From Chlorops oryzae (taxonomy: Eukaryota; Arthropoda; Insecta; Diptera; Chloropidae), in assembly GCA_020466095.1 (NCBI GenBank), contig CM035808.1, positions 53,068,433-53,132,432 on the forward strand: a stretch of DNA of 64,000 nt. Reading direction: 5' to 3'. The notes under the pieces were generated by a model that searched no databases, was not told where the DNA came from, and saw only the letters and a program-made list of their open reading frames with translations. Below are positions 50,433 through 63,276 of the stretch, one piece after another (the stretch's first letter is position 1; the number at the start of each line of letters is the position of its first letter). Made by a program: the position numbers and the translations under genes.

Positions 50433-53112
50433 TATTTAATTGGAAATTTCCCCATTTTTGGGGATAAGGCAAAAAGGGGAAAATGTGAAATTTTTAAAAC
50501 CATAGGGGTATTCACAAAGGCGTGTTAAAGGCGTTGGAAAGTCGGAAATCGGTTAAACTTAGAGAGAGATTGGATCTTAATCACTTTTATTTAACCTTTT
50601 TTATCCGAAAATGTAAAAAAAGTACAAACAGTGTTTAAATGTATTCAGGTGAGACATTTTATAAATTGTCCTTTTTTCGCCATATTAGAAACCCCATGTC
50701 TTAATAAGGCCCAATTCGGATTGCTCTAAAAAACGTGCGAACAATTAAAGAAAAAGATAAAATTTTTATCTGATTTCATTGTAAATATTGTTTGAGATCA
50801 AAAATTTAAATAAATACTCTTCACAGCTCTTCTTATGTAAAATAATATTTTTAAAACTCATAGTTGTATATTCAAGTGCAGGTACAATGCATTTTCGATA
50901 ATAATTTTGTTAACTTGCTGCCCATTGCAGTGAAAGGTCTTCTTTTTCATTGTTTTTAAGTGCTTGGTATATTAAGGTCCATTTAGGGCCTCCAAAAAAA
51001 TTTTTTTTTTAGAACCAGTTGACTATTGTATGCCTTATTAAAACCACTCAGTACAACTTTACGTTTTATTCGGAAAACAGCAATGCCAGGGGTTTTTTTC
51101 ATCCTTTTTAATTTGAATAAAGTCCGACCTTTGGTATGAGCATCAAGACTTTACAAAATTATCAACATCTTTTAGAAAAACATTGCTCTTCTTCTCACGC
51201 AAAATAAGATCAAACACGTTGTTTTCTCTTCAGTAGACTTTGTTGGAAGATTACTATTCAATCAGCTACACAATCGAAACAATTTTTTTTGGTTTGTGAA
51301 GTAAATATAAACGCTTTCACCCATGCCAAAAGTCATTATGCTGAGAGTGCTATAAATATGTTTTCTGAAAATCGGGCCTTATAAAGGCGTTGGTTTTATT
51401 TGACTCAACCACCTTATAAGCATTCTTGTTTTAAAAAAGGGATTTTTCGAGGAGAGTAGGAAAAATGTAAGCTATAAGAGAGAAAAATCGTGCGTGTGGC
51501 AGCACTTTTTGAATTGAACTGTTTGCCTACCCCGCTTATATCGTCTCGTGTATAATAGCTCTAAGAAGAACAGCTGATTATTTCTAACACGCTTTAAAAA
51601 AGTATTCATTCGATACGATTCCTTAAGGTCCGTTAAACGCTTGCATTGAAAGGGTGCATGTAATGTGGTTTTAATTAAAATAGACATTAAAATTGAAAAA
51701 ATTTTTTTTCCCCCCACGCAAAACAGAATTGCTACGGCACTGATTTTTCGTTAAAATAAACGATAAGTTTTTCTCTATGATTACTTCCTGGATAAAAACC
51801 ATAGAGAAATATAACTGTTTTTATTTCATTTTATGTCGTATCGTTTTCTCTGTGCTTCGTCGAGTGAATGAATAAATAAAGATAAAATATGTGTGGATTT
51901 CTGTTTCAAAGAAAAAAAAAATTATAATAACGACAACCCATAGTATCCGTTATAGATAATTCATTTAATTATGAGAGAAAAAATGTTTAAAACCTGGATG
52001 GATCCGAACAAGAAAATAACATTTAAGAAGATCCGTTGGTATCATAAAATCGAAAATATTGGTTTTTGTTATTGGCCGTGTTTTGTTTTGCAGTTTTTGT
52101 TGGCTGTTTGCTCGAATCATTTTGGATAAATTGTTGCCAGTTCACGGGGTCTGTATTTATCTTTGAAGTTAATGGTTTAGTTAATAAAAGCTGTTGAAGC
52201 AAGTAAGAAAAGAAAAGGGGTAGGGTTTGAAGAAAATAAGATATGTGTTTCAGTTGGCAAGGAATAGTGAAAACAAGAAGAAAAAGACAAAGTGCGAAAA
52301 AAAAAAAATATTATTTTTTTTTTAAATAACTGTCGAAAAAATAATTTTATATAAAACTTTCAAGCTTAAATATTTTGCTCAAATCTTACAAAAAAAAAAA
52401 GTCAAAACGTTCACAAATTAATTATTTGGAAACTGGGTACTAGCACCTACAAGTGCTTGAACGGCTTGTGGTTATGTAAACCAAAAAAAATACACAATTA
52501 ATTGAGAAAAAGTTAACAATTCGTAACTTCTCAACACATCTAAGGACTAATACAACTTTAAAGGACGTCAATCAAACTTAAAAAATATATAAGAAGAGTG
52601 CCTCCCTGCCTGAGGCCCAACACCCCCCAACGATTGAGCATGGGAGACAGCTTTAACAATTTATCAGCAGCAAAAATCATATATAACGCATCAACCGAAA
52701 TCATCTGTATCGCATCAACCGTGGCAGCACTAGCAACGCCCGGCAACGCAAACATCTGTACATCTATACAAGCCACGAGTGAACAGCTAAGTCACCTTTA
52801 TATATATTCAATCAAATTAAATTTTTTTTTTTAACGCACCAATTAAAAATTTAAATAAATATTAAATGTTAATTCTCATTTTAACTTTAAACATAAATCA
52901 TTTTCGAATTAAACGAATTTTATTTTGCCACCCAAAATAGAGCATAATCTATTCGTCAATGAAAGTACATACTTAAATTTTTTTAATTATGATAAAAATT
53001 ATTATATATAAAAAACATGTGCAACAATATTTTTACACAAATATTTTCCAATACTATAATTTATTAAGTATTTACTTATAAATAATCTAAAAATCAAATT
53101 ACTTATTCCTTT
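50433..53112. other. Unassigned non-coding part of the composite unit
   Basis: No gene. It has a small hairpin at about 51765-51815 (TTTCTCTATG...CATAGAGAAA). Block 51974-52302 recurs nearly unchanged at 58537-58868. The 52600-52800 segment is less AT-rich but not coding. It should contain the 5' leader of the gag at 53113, yet no 5' LTR or primer site was found. Confidence 0.5.
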
Positions 53113-54459
53113 TTGAAATATTCATATTCTGACTTAGAAAAAAAGACCAAAACAAACAAAATGACACCAATTGACTTGATAAACACAGCTGTAGAGCTAT
53201 TACCAGAATTCGATGGAAAAATCGAAAACCTTAATAAATTCATTAGTGCACTAGATTTACTTGACACCATCAAAGGCGAACATGAAGCTATTGCAATTTT
53301 ATTAATAAAAACAAAATTAACACAAAACGTTGGCAGACTGATAACAAATGAAAATACTATAATTGCAATAAAAAACATATTAAAACAAAATGTGAAACAT
53401 GAGCCAGCACACTCGATTGCAACAAGAATGCTCAGCATAAAACAACAACAAAAATCTGACCACGACTTTGCAAAAGAAATAGAAACCCTAGCTGCAAAGC
53501 TCGAAAGCGCATATATTTCAGACGGTTTGACGCCGGCGCTTGCAAAACAATACACAGCATATTCGGCAGTCAAAGCAATTAAAACAAATGCAAAATCAGA
53601 CGAAGTAAAAATGCTGATGCGAGCAAGCCACTTTGGGTCAGTTAGTGAGGCAATAAGTAAATTTGTTGAGTTAGGTTCTGAAAGCACAGGAACGATTCAA
53701 ATAAATTATATAAACAGACAACAATTTTCCGGCAGAAACAGAGGCCGAAATAATTCTTTTAATCGAGGTCAGAGTTCATATCGAGGATATAATAGAAATC
53801 GTAACTCGAACTACAGACACGGGAACAATAACTATAACCACCAACATACAAACAATGTCAGCAACGGTTATAACAGAAATAGTAACAATAATTACAAAAA
53901 CTACCGAAATGAAATCATGAGTCAGAATATCGACATAAGTGCCATTGAATTGAGGAGACCGTCGCTTAAAATCGCTGATAGGCAAGAACTGCTAGAGCAA
54001 AAGAACCAAGAGAACATTTTGTCACTCGAGTATGCAAAACAGGCGAACCAAGAATTGGAAAAATCAAAATCTGAACAAGAAAATTTAAAGGATAAAATTA
54101 TGGATATGTCAATAAAAATCAAAGAATTGAAAAAGAATTTTAAAAAGAAATTCGCAACCATGAAAAGAGATATAAATTCGTCAAATAAAGAGTCAAATGA
54201 GAAAATCGTTCAGTTAAAAAATCAATTATTATTACTTCAAAATGAAAATCATGAACTGAAAATAAAGAAAGATGAAGAAGAAATGAAAAATATGGGATCG
54301 AAAATACATATTTCAAAGAAAAATAAAGAACTCAAAATAAATATTGAACAAAAACATCGACCTTTTGAAAATCGACACGGAAAGATCGATACAATGAGGA
54401 ATCTCAAACGCAATGAATTGCGACAACGGAAAGCAAGGGGAAAAATATTCTTAAATTAG
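53113..54459 (+). CDS. Gag-like protein fused to a long coiled coil, copy B (most complete)
   Basis: The 448-codon frame probably starts at Met 17 (MTPIDLINTAVELLPEF). Residues about 20-200 form a Ty3/gypsy-type capsid region (LPEFDGKIENLNKFISALDL, LTQNVGRLITNE, SEAISKFVELG). Residues 205-265 are Arg/Gly/Asn-rich (GRNRGRNNSFNRGQ...), an RNA-binding nucleocapsid without Cys-His knuckles. Residues 290-420 are a strongly predicted coiled coil (LLEQKNQENILSLEYAKQ...), ending in a basic tail. Pol is absent; the LTR follows about 760 bp later. The coiled coil after nucleocapsid is unusual for the family. Confidence 0.75.
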   Translation: MKYSYSDLEKKTKTNKMTPIDLINTAVELLPEFDGKIENLNKFISALDLLDTIKGEHEAIAILLIKTKLTQNVGRLITNENTIIAIKNILKQNVKHEPAHSIATRMLSIKQQQKSDHDFAKEIETLAAKLESAYISDGLTPALAKQYTAYSAVKAIKTNAKSDEVKMLMRASHFGSVSEAISKFVELGSESTGTIQINYINRQQFSGRNRGRNNSFNRGQSSYRGYNRNRNSNYRHGNNNYNHQHTNNVSNGYNRNSNNNYKNYRNEIMSQNIDISAIELRRPSLKIADRQELLEQKNQENILSLEYAKQANQELEKSKSEQENLKDKIMDMSIKIKELKKNFKKKFATMKRDINSSNKESNEKIVQLKNQLLLLQNENHELKIKKDEEEMKNMGSKIHISKKNKELKINIEQKHRPFENRHGKIDTMRNLKRNELRQRKARGKIFLN

Positions 54460-55218
54460 AAAAATTGAAAAATTCAAATGATACACAGGGAAAAGTTTTG
54501 CATCAAAAAGCAACTATTAAAATTCGAAATATCAAAGAAAAAACCTATAAGAACCCCGAAGTAACGTACAATTGCAATGACAATGCTTTTCAGAGAACAT
54601 CTCTTGACCGTACCATAAAACAGAAAACAACAATTTAGACCCTTCAACACTTATAAGAAAAGATAGTCAATCAAGTAGGCCCTATGAAAATGATCACTAT
54701 AGCAGAATATATTAAAAAATGGGGTACAACATTCGAAGACGAATTTTAAGTAAAATGTAACTGAAAAAAAAAATTTTTTAATCAATCATCTTACATCATT
54801 TGAAAAAAAAACAAATAATCATTTTAAGTAAATTCAAAATTTCTTCAAAAACAGGAAAATCTTATACATACAAATAGATATAAATTAGCATAAGCAAAAT
54901 AAGTAATTATTGAAAATATTCAGCTACTACGCAACATCTCATTTTATTATGATACATAATTTCACAAACCTTCATTGCAAATATTTGACATCAACTTAAC
55001 AAAAAAGAAAAATTAATAAATGAAAAAAAAAAAAAAATATACTGCAATTAACTTAACCATTGTATACAATAAATCATAACTTCACCAATAGCTATAATCC
55101 CATACGCGGGTAACCAAAAACATATAACTTAGCAATATATACCACATATAATTAACTATTCACATAAGAAAAAAAATTCTCTCGCAAACTAAGAATTTTT
55201 TTTTTCAAAAAGGGAAGG
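54460..55218 (+). other. Post-gag region and polypurine tract, copy B
   Basis: Nearly identical to 45652-46412, with small indels (for example around 54620-54650). Confidence 0.7.
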
Positions 55219-55725
55219 TGTTGTGAGTTCAAGTACCTTGAAAGAAACTGTAACAATGCATGCACATTTCTAACATTCCATTTGCGGTAAATAAAGAATG
55301 ATTGAGTCATACAACTCGGCTCACAGAAATCATAGAAACTCAAGCACGTGTTAGAATGCATTTGACATGAGGCACAACTTTTATACTGAATTAAATTGGG
55401 ACAAATGCATTCCTTAACTTGAACCCTCAATTTCAAAGTCCAAAGATTAGAAATATGCTAAGCATGCGAACTCACTCCCTTTGTCCGAATTGTATAAATA
55501 CGATGTTACTTTCTAAGATAGAAACAATTAAGTTTTAACTCTCAAAGCAATAGGTGTTGATACTGGCTTATGCTGTATACAGCCTATTGCTCAATAAAAT
55601 ATAAATAAATTCAAATCATTATAAAAAAGAGTTATTATTTAATTACACTAGCTCATAATGCGTCACCTTGATTCCATGGCAAGATGAATCGAAAGATCTA
55701 GCCAATGCGTCACCTTACAGAAATA
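55219..55725 (+). repeat. 3' LTR, copy B
   Basis: Same start and internal signals as copy A; identity falls off after about 55660, where short losses begin (GATTCCATGG, GAAAGATCTAGCC). Confidence 0.75.
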
Positions 55726-58536
55726 ATCGATTATTTCCTATTGCTATATCCTCTACATGTGGCCGTTATTAATATCTTAGTAATTCATATTTTCAATGCC
55801 TTATATTGTTAATGACGTCTGTAAGCAATTTGTTGTGAAATGGAAAGATTTTTTGAAAATAGTTCTGGAAAATACTGAAGAAAATGTGAAATTGGTGATA
55901 ATATTGTTGCAAATCAACTATGGGAGATAAGCGGGAGAGAGGGGTACGAGAACCAAAATTCACAAAATAAATACAAAATGAATTGAAGAAAGAGTTAGAT
56001 ACAGGCTTATATCAAATTGGATATATTAATGTGAGCTCTTGAAAACGGGAGTCTGACCACTGTTATGATCGCGGTTGCGCGTATGCAATAAGATGCTCAT
56101 ATACATGATACAGCCTATACACATCTGACTCCGTGAGAAGAAAGTTCCAAAGAAAGTCCACAAGCAGACGTGCAAATCATAAAAGGTGAATTCAATACTC
56201 GATTGCCCCACACCTTCTCAGACTCAGCCAGAATTTGCTGCTAAGGTGCCGAGAATTGGGCAAAAGAGGGACCCAATGGATAAAAGAAGGGTTAATGTAT
56301 AAGATGTTATAATAGATTTTGAAAATTGTTTTTAACGATTTCAAATGTTCTTAGGCACCCACTGTATATATCCAGACACATGTTAAATCCAGAGACGCAG
56401 TATCAGACTAGAACGCTGCACTAGGGCCTGGACACCCACTCACCTTAAGGGCATATTTTTCAAAAACTATTTGAAAAAAAACTCCATCGATAAATATCAA
56501 GGGATAACATAAATAAAGAAATAACTCCAAAAATTTTCTACTCCACAGATTGACCAAGACAAGATGCGGGAAAGAACAGATGCGAATATGGACAGGGGTC
56601 GAACAAAAGGAGAAGGAGGATATCTCAGAAATTTGCAAGATGCCAAGAATTAAATGATGTTATGCAAGAAATATAATATTATTGCAGCTTTTATTTATTA
56701 ATCATGTTTAGTTTTTTCATGTTTCCAATGTTATTTTTTTATCACAAGTTTTATTTATGTGAAAGGTTATAATTAAGTGCTCTATACTCACTTAATGTCC
56801 TTATAACTCATTCTGTCCTTTTTCATCTTCCCTCTATATTCTTTCTATGAAATGATGTGTTTCAATGAAACAGTGTTCTTGACACTATTGATTTTGATCA
56901 AAAGATTTAGTAGTATTTTTAGATTTTATTTGGTAAGATATTAATAAAATATATAATTAGTTAAGCAAGATGAAAAAGAATTGTCGTGGCCAAACAAATG
57001 ACTCTATTGTTCAAAAATGAATGCTATTTCAATGAATTGGCATTTCGAAAAGACCAAAAATCACAGAAGAAACCTCAAACGACTGAAAGATTCGTTCAGC
57101 TATAGAAATTCAAAAAATATAAAAGTTCAGTAGACGGGCTCGTGAGACTGTAGGGCTCAAAAAACTTGAATGCTAAAAAAGAGCAATTAAAAACTTGGAG
57201 AAAAAATTTCTGGGGAGAAAGTGCCCAGAAAGACTGACCATAACGCCCAGTAACAGCGGTGGACATCGTGCTTTCGTGGCTGTTCTAGGTGAACATATTT
57301 GGAAAAATGTTCTGGAAAATGCCGTGCAGAACATGCCAGCTCGAAGACAAACTCAAACAAAATTTTCCAAAACTATTTGATCCCGAACCTGTAATAAGAC
57401 CTTGAATAATTCAAATAAATTTTAAATGAGAAACTAGAAGTAAGATGAGACCACAAGCATGCAACCTACAGTTGACGAGGGTTGACAGATCAAATAAATA
57501 TTTTCTTATTTTAAATTTTCCTTAATTTTTTTTTAAAATTTTTATGAAAAAAATTTCTTATAACGAATTCATTTATTTTGCAATATCAAATTATTAAATA
57601 ATGATTAAAAAAAAGTTAATTTTCAAAGAATTTCCATTTGATAAGGAAAATGAAAAAAAGGTTAAAGGTTTAAAGGCGTAAAGGTGGAAATGAGGTTACT
57701 TAATTATTTAACCTTTTTTACCTTAAAAGTAAAAGTAAAATGTAAATTTTATAAATTTTTCCTTTCCCATTTAAAACCATTCTTTAACTCGATTAAAATA
57801 AATTAGAATAAATTTTTATAATTTAAAATTTAATCATAATAATATTAACTCTTGTAATAATTAATCATTTTATATAATGTATGCATTCGTAATTTTTTTC
57901 ATTGTAAGGCTTTTTTAGTTTAGCTAAAATTTTAGCCATAATTTTTTTTAACCATGACATTTAGTTATTAAAACACAGCATTTTTTTATCAATGTTCACC
58001 TTTTGAATAGACTTATATCAAACTTAAAAAAACATTCTTCTTTCTCAAAATAAACAGTTTTTTTCTAGTTTGGTATTCATCATCATCAAACAATTTTTTT
58101 TGTTAGTAATAAGCTACATGCAAATATGTTCTAAAATGTTAAAGGCTTGGTTTTTATACTACACTTAAAGTTTTAAAGGGATTAGAAGAGAAAAATGTGC
58201 TGGGAATTGTTGAACTTTGTCTTTTCTCCGTTATACTCTGAAAGCTTAAACACGTTAAAGTTTAAAATTCTTAAGTCCTTAGTCTTAAAGTGCATGAAGG
58301 GTTATTAATAATAATTAAAAAAAAATTTTTTTTTTCCCCCCCCACAACAGCACGATTTTTTTTAAAATAAGTTTTTTCTCTATGATTACTTCCTAAAAAA
58401 CCATAGAAAATACTGTTTTTATTTCATTTTTTCGTTTTTTCTCTGTGCTTCGTGAGTGAATGAATAAAAAAAAAAATATGTGGGATTTTTTTCAAAAAAA
58501 AAAAAATTATAAACACCATAGTATGTAATATATTAT
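55726..58536. repeat. Degraded, shortened counterpart of 46920-51973
   Basis: Landmarks of unit 1 recur in order but with dense small deletions and substitutions: TTAATGACGTCTGTAAGCAA (55809; mariner), ATTCACAAAATAAATACAAAATGA (55959), TGACACTA...TTTGGTAAGAT (56879-56940; Tc1 leader), ATGCCGTGCAGAACATGCC (57320; Tc1 transposase) and CTCTATGATTACTTCC (58378). About 2.8 kb here corresponds to 5.1 kb in unit 1. No frame is coding. Confidence 0.7.
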
Positions 58537-58868
58537 AGAGAAAAAATGTTTAAAACCTGGATGGATCCGAACAAGAAAATAACATTTAAGAAGATCCGTT
58601 GGTATCATAAAATCGAAAATATTGGTTTTTGTTATTGGCCGTGTTTTGTTTTGCAGTTTTTGTTGGCTGTTTGCTCGAATCATTTTGGATAAATTGTTGC
58701 CAGTTCACGGGGTCTGTATTTATCTTTGAAGTTAATGGTTTAGTTAATAAAAGCTGTTGAAGCAAGTAAGAAAAGAAAAGGGGTAGGGTTTGAAGAAAAT
58801 AAGATATGTGTTTCAGTTGGCAAGGAATAGTGAAAACAAGAAGAAAAAGACAAAGTGCGAAAAAAAAA
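58537..58868. repeat. Near-identical block shared with 51974-52302
   Basis: AGAGAAAAAATGTTTAAAAC through AAGACAAAGTGCG matches without visible change, in sharp contrast to the degraded sequence on both sides. Confidence 0.85.
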
Positions 58869-59793
58869 TATATTTTTTTTTTTTTAATAATTAAAAATTA
58901 TTAAAATTCACTTAAAAGTCAAACTTCAAAAAATAATACAATATTGACTGGGTATACCAAATACTTTGAAAAAAACATTAATAAATTAAACTAATCAACT
59001 AAGGACTAATCACTTAAATAATAAACTTAGAAACCCCCGAGGCAAACACTAACATAGCAGCAACAATACGCACAAAAATCATTTACGCATCAACCGACTA
59101 CACCCGGCAACCACACGCACACACACGTACACTATCACCATACACATATTTTTTTTAACAATTTTAAAAATAAATTTAATTATTAATTAAAATTTTAATA
59201 AAATTATTAAAATTAAAAGTATAAAATCTATTAAAAATATATTAATAAAAAAATAAAAATAAAAAATAAAATATATAATATATTAAAATAAAAAATAATT
59301 AAAATACTTGATAAAGAAAACAAAACAAACGAAAGAAAAGAATAAAAATAAAATTAAAATTCATAAACAAATTAACAAAAACATAATACAATAAAAAAAA
59401 CACTAAACATACAAACATAACATAAAAACAAAAAAAATACACAATAAAAGAGCAAAAAAAAATGCATCAAAAATAAAAGTAAAAATTAATAAGTTAACTT
59501 TCAAAAAAATTAAAAAATTAAAACAATCTAAATGAAATAACAAGAGAATATAATTAGTATGAAATGTTAATATTAATAATATACAACTTGCAAAAAAATA
59601 ATTAAGAATTAATAAAATAAATGAATAACAACAATATATAACCCCAAAAAACGTACAAAAAAATAATTACAAAACCAAAAAATTCAAAATCTAAGATTTA
59701 GGAAGACTTAGAAGAACAAACTTCATCTAAACGAAAAAAAAATGACAAAATAGGAAAAATTAGATAAACAAAAATTAAATAAATTAAAGAATT
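58869..59793. repeat. Degraded counterpart of 52303-54173 (gag N-terminal region)
   Basis: AT-rich remnant in which order-preserving landmarks survive (GCATCAACCGACTACACCCGGCAA near 59087; CAAAACAAACGAAAG near 59320), but the capsid coding region is unreadable. About 925 bp stands for 1870 bp. Confidence 0.6.
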
Positions 59794-60079
59794 AAATTCG
59801 TCAAATAAAGAGTCAAATGAGAAAATCGTTCAGTTAAAAAATCAATTATTATTACTTCAAAATGAAAATCATGAACTGAAAATAAAGAAAGATGAAGAAG
59901 AAATGAAAAATATGGGATCGAAAATACATATTTCAAAGAAAAATAAAGAACTCAAAATAAATATTGAACAAAAACATCGACCTTTTGAAAATCGACACGG
60001 AAAGATCGATACAATGAGGAATCTCAAACGCAATGAATTGCGACAACGGAAAGCAAGGGGAAAAATATTCTTAAATTAG
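59794..60079 (+). pseudogene. Gag coiled-coil C-terminus, copy C
   Basis: Identity with copies A and B resumes abruptly at AAATTCGTCAAATAAAGAGT (54174 in copy B). It encodes the last about 95 residues and the same stop. Confidence 0.85.
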
Positions 60080-60841
60080 AAAAATTGAAAAATTCAAATG
60101 ATACACAGGGAAAAGTTTTGCATCAAAAAGCAACTATTAAAATTCGAAATATCAAAGAAAAAACCTATAAGAACCCCGAAGTAACGTACAATTGCAATGA
60201 CAATGCTTTTCAGAGAACATCTCTTGACCGTACCATAAAACAGAAAACAACATATTTAGACCCTTACAACCACTTATAAGAAAAGATAGTCAATCAAGTA
60301 GGCCCTATGAAAATGATCACTATAGCAGAATATATTAAAAAATGGGGTACAACATTCGAAGACGAATTTTAAGTAAAATGTAACTGAAAAAACAATTTTT
60401 TAATCAATCATCTTACATCATTTCAAAAAAAAAATAATAATCATTTTAAGTAAATTCAAAATTTCTTCAAAAACAGGCAAATCTTATACATACAAATAGA
60501 TATAAATTAGCATAAGCAAAATAAGTAATTATTGAAAATATTCAGCTACTACGCAACATCTCATTTTATTATGATACATAATTTCACAAACCTTCATTGC
60601 AAATATTTGACATCAACTTAACAAAAAAGAAAAATTAATAAATGAAAAAAAAAATAAAAATATACTGCAATTAACTTAACCATTGTATACAATAAATCAT
60701 AACTTCACCAATAGCTATAATCCCATACGCGGGTAACCAAAAACATATAACTTAGCAATATATACCACATATAATTAACTATTCACATAAGAAAAAAAAT
60801 TCTCTCGCAAACTAAGAATTTTTTTTTTCAAAAAGGGAAGG
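60080..60841 (+). other. Post-gag region and polypurine tract, copy C
   Basis: Nearly identical to copies A and B; the small frame at 60085-60279 is shortened by a one-base difference. Confidence 0.7.
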
Positions 60842-61349
60842 TGTTGTGAGTTCAAGTACCTTGAAAGAAACTGTAACAATGCATGCACATTTCTAACATT
60901 CCATTTGCGGTAAATAAAGAATGATTGAGTCATACAACTCGGCTCACAGAAATCATAGAAACTCAAGCACGTGTTAGAATGCATTTGACATGAGGCACAA
61001 CTTTTATACTGAATTAAATTGGGACAAATGCATTCCTTAACTTGAACCCTCAATTTCAAAGTCCAAAGATTAGAAATATGCTAAGCATGCGAACTCACTC
61101 CCTTTGTCCGAATTGTATAAATACGATGTTACTTTCTAAGATAGAAACAATTAAGTTTTAACTCTCAAAGCAATAGGTGTTGATACTGGCTTATGCTGTA
61201 TACAGCCTATTGCTCAATAAAATATAAATAAATTCAAATCATTATAAAAAAGAGTTATTATTTAATTACACTAGCTCATAATGCGTCACCTTGATTGCCA
61301 TGGCAAGATGAATCGAAACGTATCTAGCTCATAATGCGTCACCTTACCT
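60842..61349 (+). repeat. 3' LTR, copy C
   Basis: Nearly identical to copy A, including the direct repeat near its end and the following sequence up to the mariner. Confidence 0.75.
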
Positions 61350-61396
61350 AGAAATAGGGCGAGAGAATAATTCGCTTTATCCTCATATTCACTCTA

Positions 61397-62518
61397 ACAG
61401 GTTGGCTGATAAGTCCCCGGTCTGACACATAGATGGCGTCGCTAGTATTAAATTCATATTATTTTCATATAGTGGCAACCTTCAAATGATTCGTGTCAAA
61501 ATTTGACGTCTGTAAGTCAATTAGTTTGTGAGATAGAGCGTTTTGTGAAGCAACTTTTGCTATTGTGAAAAAAATGGAAAAAAAGGAATTTCGTGTTTTG
61601 ATAAAATACTGTTTTCTGAAGGGAAAAAATACAGTGGAAGCAAAAACTTGGCTTGATAATGAGTTTCCGGACTCTGCCCCAGGAAAATCAACAATAATTG
61701 ATTGGTATGCAAAATTCAAGCGTGGTGAAATGAGCACGGAGGACGGTGAACGCAGAGGACGCCCGAAAGAGGTGGTTACCGACGAAAACATCAAAAAAAT
61801 TCACAAAATGATATTGAATGACCGTAAAATGAAGTTGATCGAGATAGCAGAGGCCTTAAAGATATCAAAGGAACGTGTTGGTCATATCATTCATCAATAT
61901 TTGGATATGAAAAAGCTCTGTGAAAAATGGGTGCCGCGCGAGCTCACATTTGACCAAAAACAACAACGTGTTGATGATTCTGAGCGGTGGTTGCAGCTGT
62001 TAACTCGCAATACACGCGAGTTTTTGCGTCGATATGTGACAATAGATGAAACATGGCTCTATCACTACACTCCTGAGTCCAATCGACAGTCGGCTGAGTG
62101 GACAGCGATCGGTGAACCGTCTCCGATATGAAGAAGAAAAAAGTGTTGTTCCACCAAGACAACGCACCGTGCCACAAGTCATTGAGAACGATGGCAAAAA
62201 TTCATAAATTAGGCTTCGAATTGCTTCCCCACCTACCGTATTCTCCAGATCTGGCCCCCAGCAACTTTTTCTTGTTCTCAGACCTCAAAAGGATGCTCGC
62301 AGGGAAAAAATTTGGCTGCAATGAAGAGGTGATCGCCGAAACTGAGGCCTATTTTGAGGCAAAACCGAAGGAGTACTACCAAAATGGTAATAAAAAATTG
62401 GAAGGTCGTTATAATCGTTGTATCGCTCTTGAAGGGAACTATGTTGAATAATAAAAACGAATTTTGACAAAAAAATGTGTTTTTCTTTGTTAGACCGGGG
62501 ACTTATCAGCCAACCTGT
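61397..62518 (+). mobile_element. mariner, irritans subfamily, internally deleted, copy C
   Basis: Same ends, TA sites (61395-61396, 62519-62520), internal deletion and flanks as copy A, hence a duplicate by segmental duplication and not a new insertion. Confidence 0.93.
61574..62451 (+). pseudogene. Mariner transposase, copy C
   Basis: Here the N-terminal frame is intact from MEKKEFRVLIKY to GEPSPI (stop 62129-62131), without the small indels of copy A. The same 170-bp deletion then shifts to the frame starting MKKKKVLFHQDN. It carries the same Asp-to-Asn change at LAPSNFFLF. Confidence 0.9.
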
Positions 62519-63118
62519 TATCATATCCTATGGAGCACCCATCTGGTATAATAAGGTCCAGCAGAAAACAGCAAAGGATAGTCTACGGAAACTCCAGAGA
62601 CTTGCTTGCATCAGTATCAGTGGAGCCATGAGAACCACGCCGACTGCAGCCCTAGAGGTTGCACTGGGACTACCTCCACTTCACCTATTCATCAAGAAGG
62701 AGGCAATGATTTTTGCAAAAAAAAAACTCCTATTTCTGAATAAACAACCTATCAAACTGGGGTCCATCAACCAGATAGGGAAGATAATGCAAAGAGAGGA
62801 AGGACTAAACATCACCATATCTAACATTTGTTCACCTTAATAAAACTTCCACAGAAATTTTCGTGTATCCATACCAGACAGAGATGACTGGGACCGAAAA
62901 AGACACAGATTCGCCGGGGAATTTCATCTATGGTATACAGATGGGTCGAAAACAGATGAAGGGGTGGGAGCAGGGGTTTACGGAGTTAATCTCAAAAGAG
63001 AAATATATGCAAGTATGGGCCAAGGAAACTCAGTCTTCCAGGCCGAAATCTTCGCAATTGAGTTATGCCTAAGAGAATATAAAGAATTGGACTGTATCTG
63101 CAAGAACATATATTATAT
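62519..63118 (+). pseudogene. Non-LTR retrotransposon relic, copy C
   Basis: As copy A, but without a one-base loss, so ISYGAPIWYNKV through QIGKIMQREEG stays in one frame to about 62840. The RNase H start (YTDGSKTDEG) follows in another frame. Confidence 0.85.
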
Positions 63119-63276
63119 TTAATATAATTGCACTTTGCGCTTTTTTAGTTTATTGAATCATAAAAGAATGGTTTCCAGGATTTGTTCGTCATTTGTTTTT
63201 TCACCCACTATATGTTTTATTTCTTTGTCAATTCGTATCGGAAAAAAGGTTTTATTAATTAAAGTGCTGCTAGATA

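Larger units (their letters stand above)
45028..53835 (+). repeat. Tandem composite unit 1 (about 8.8 kb)
   Basis: Sequence from 45028 reappears at 53836 with an 8808-bp offset (AACCACCAACATACAAACAA onward). The unit contains gag C-terminus, LTR, deleted mariner, non-LTR relic, Tc1-like element, unassigned sequence and the gag N-terminus of the next copy. The left border is an abrupt junction with the sequence flanking the Harbinger relic. Confidence 0.85.

Noticed and set aside
53103..53687. 194-codon minus-strand hydrophobic frame
   Set aside because: Antisense shadow of the gag capsid region.
57195..57380. 61-codon plus-strand frame
   Set aside because: Falls in the degraded counterpart of the Tc1 transposase region; no intact motif.
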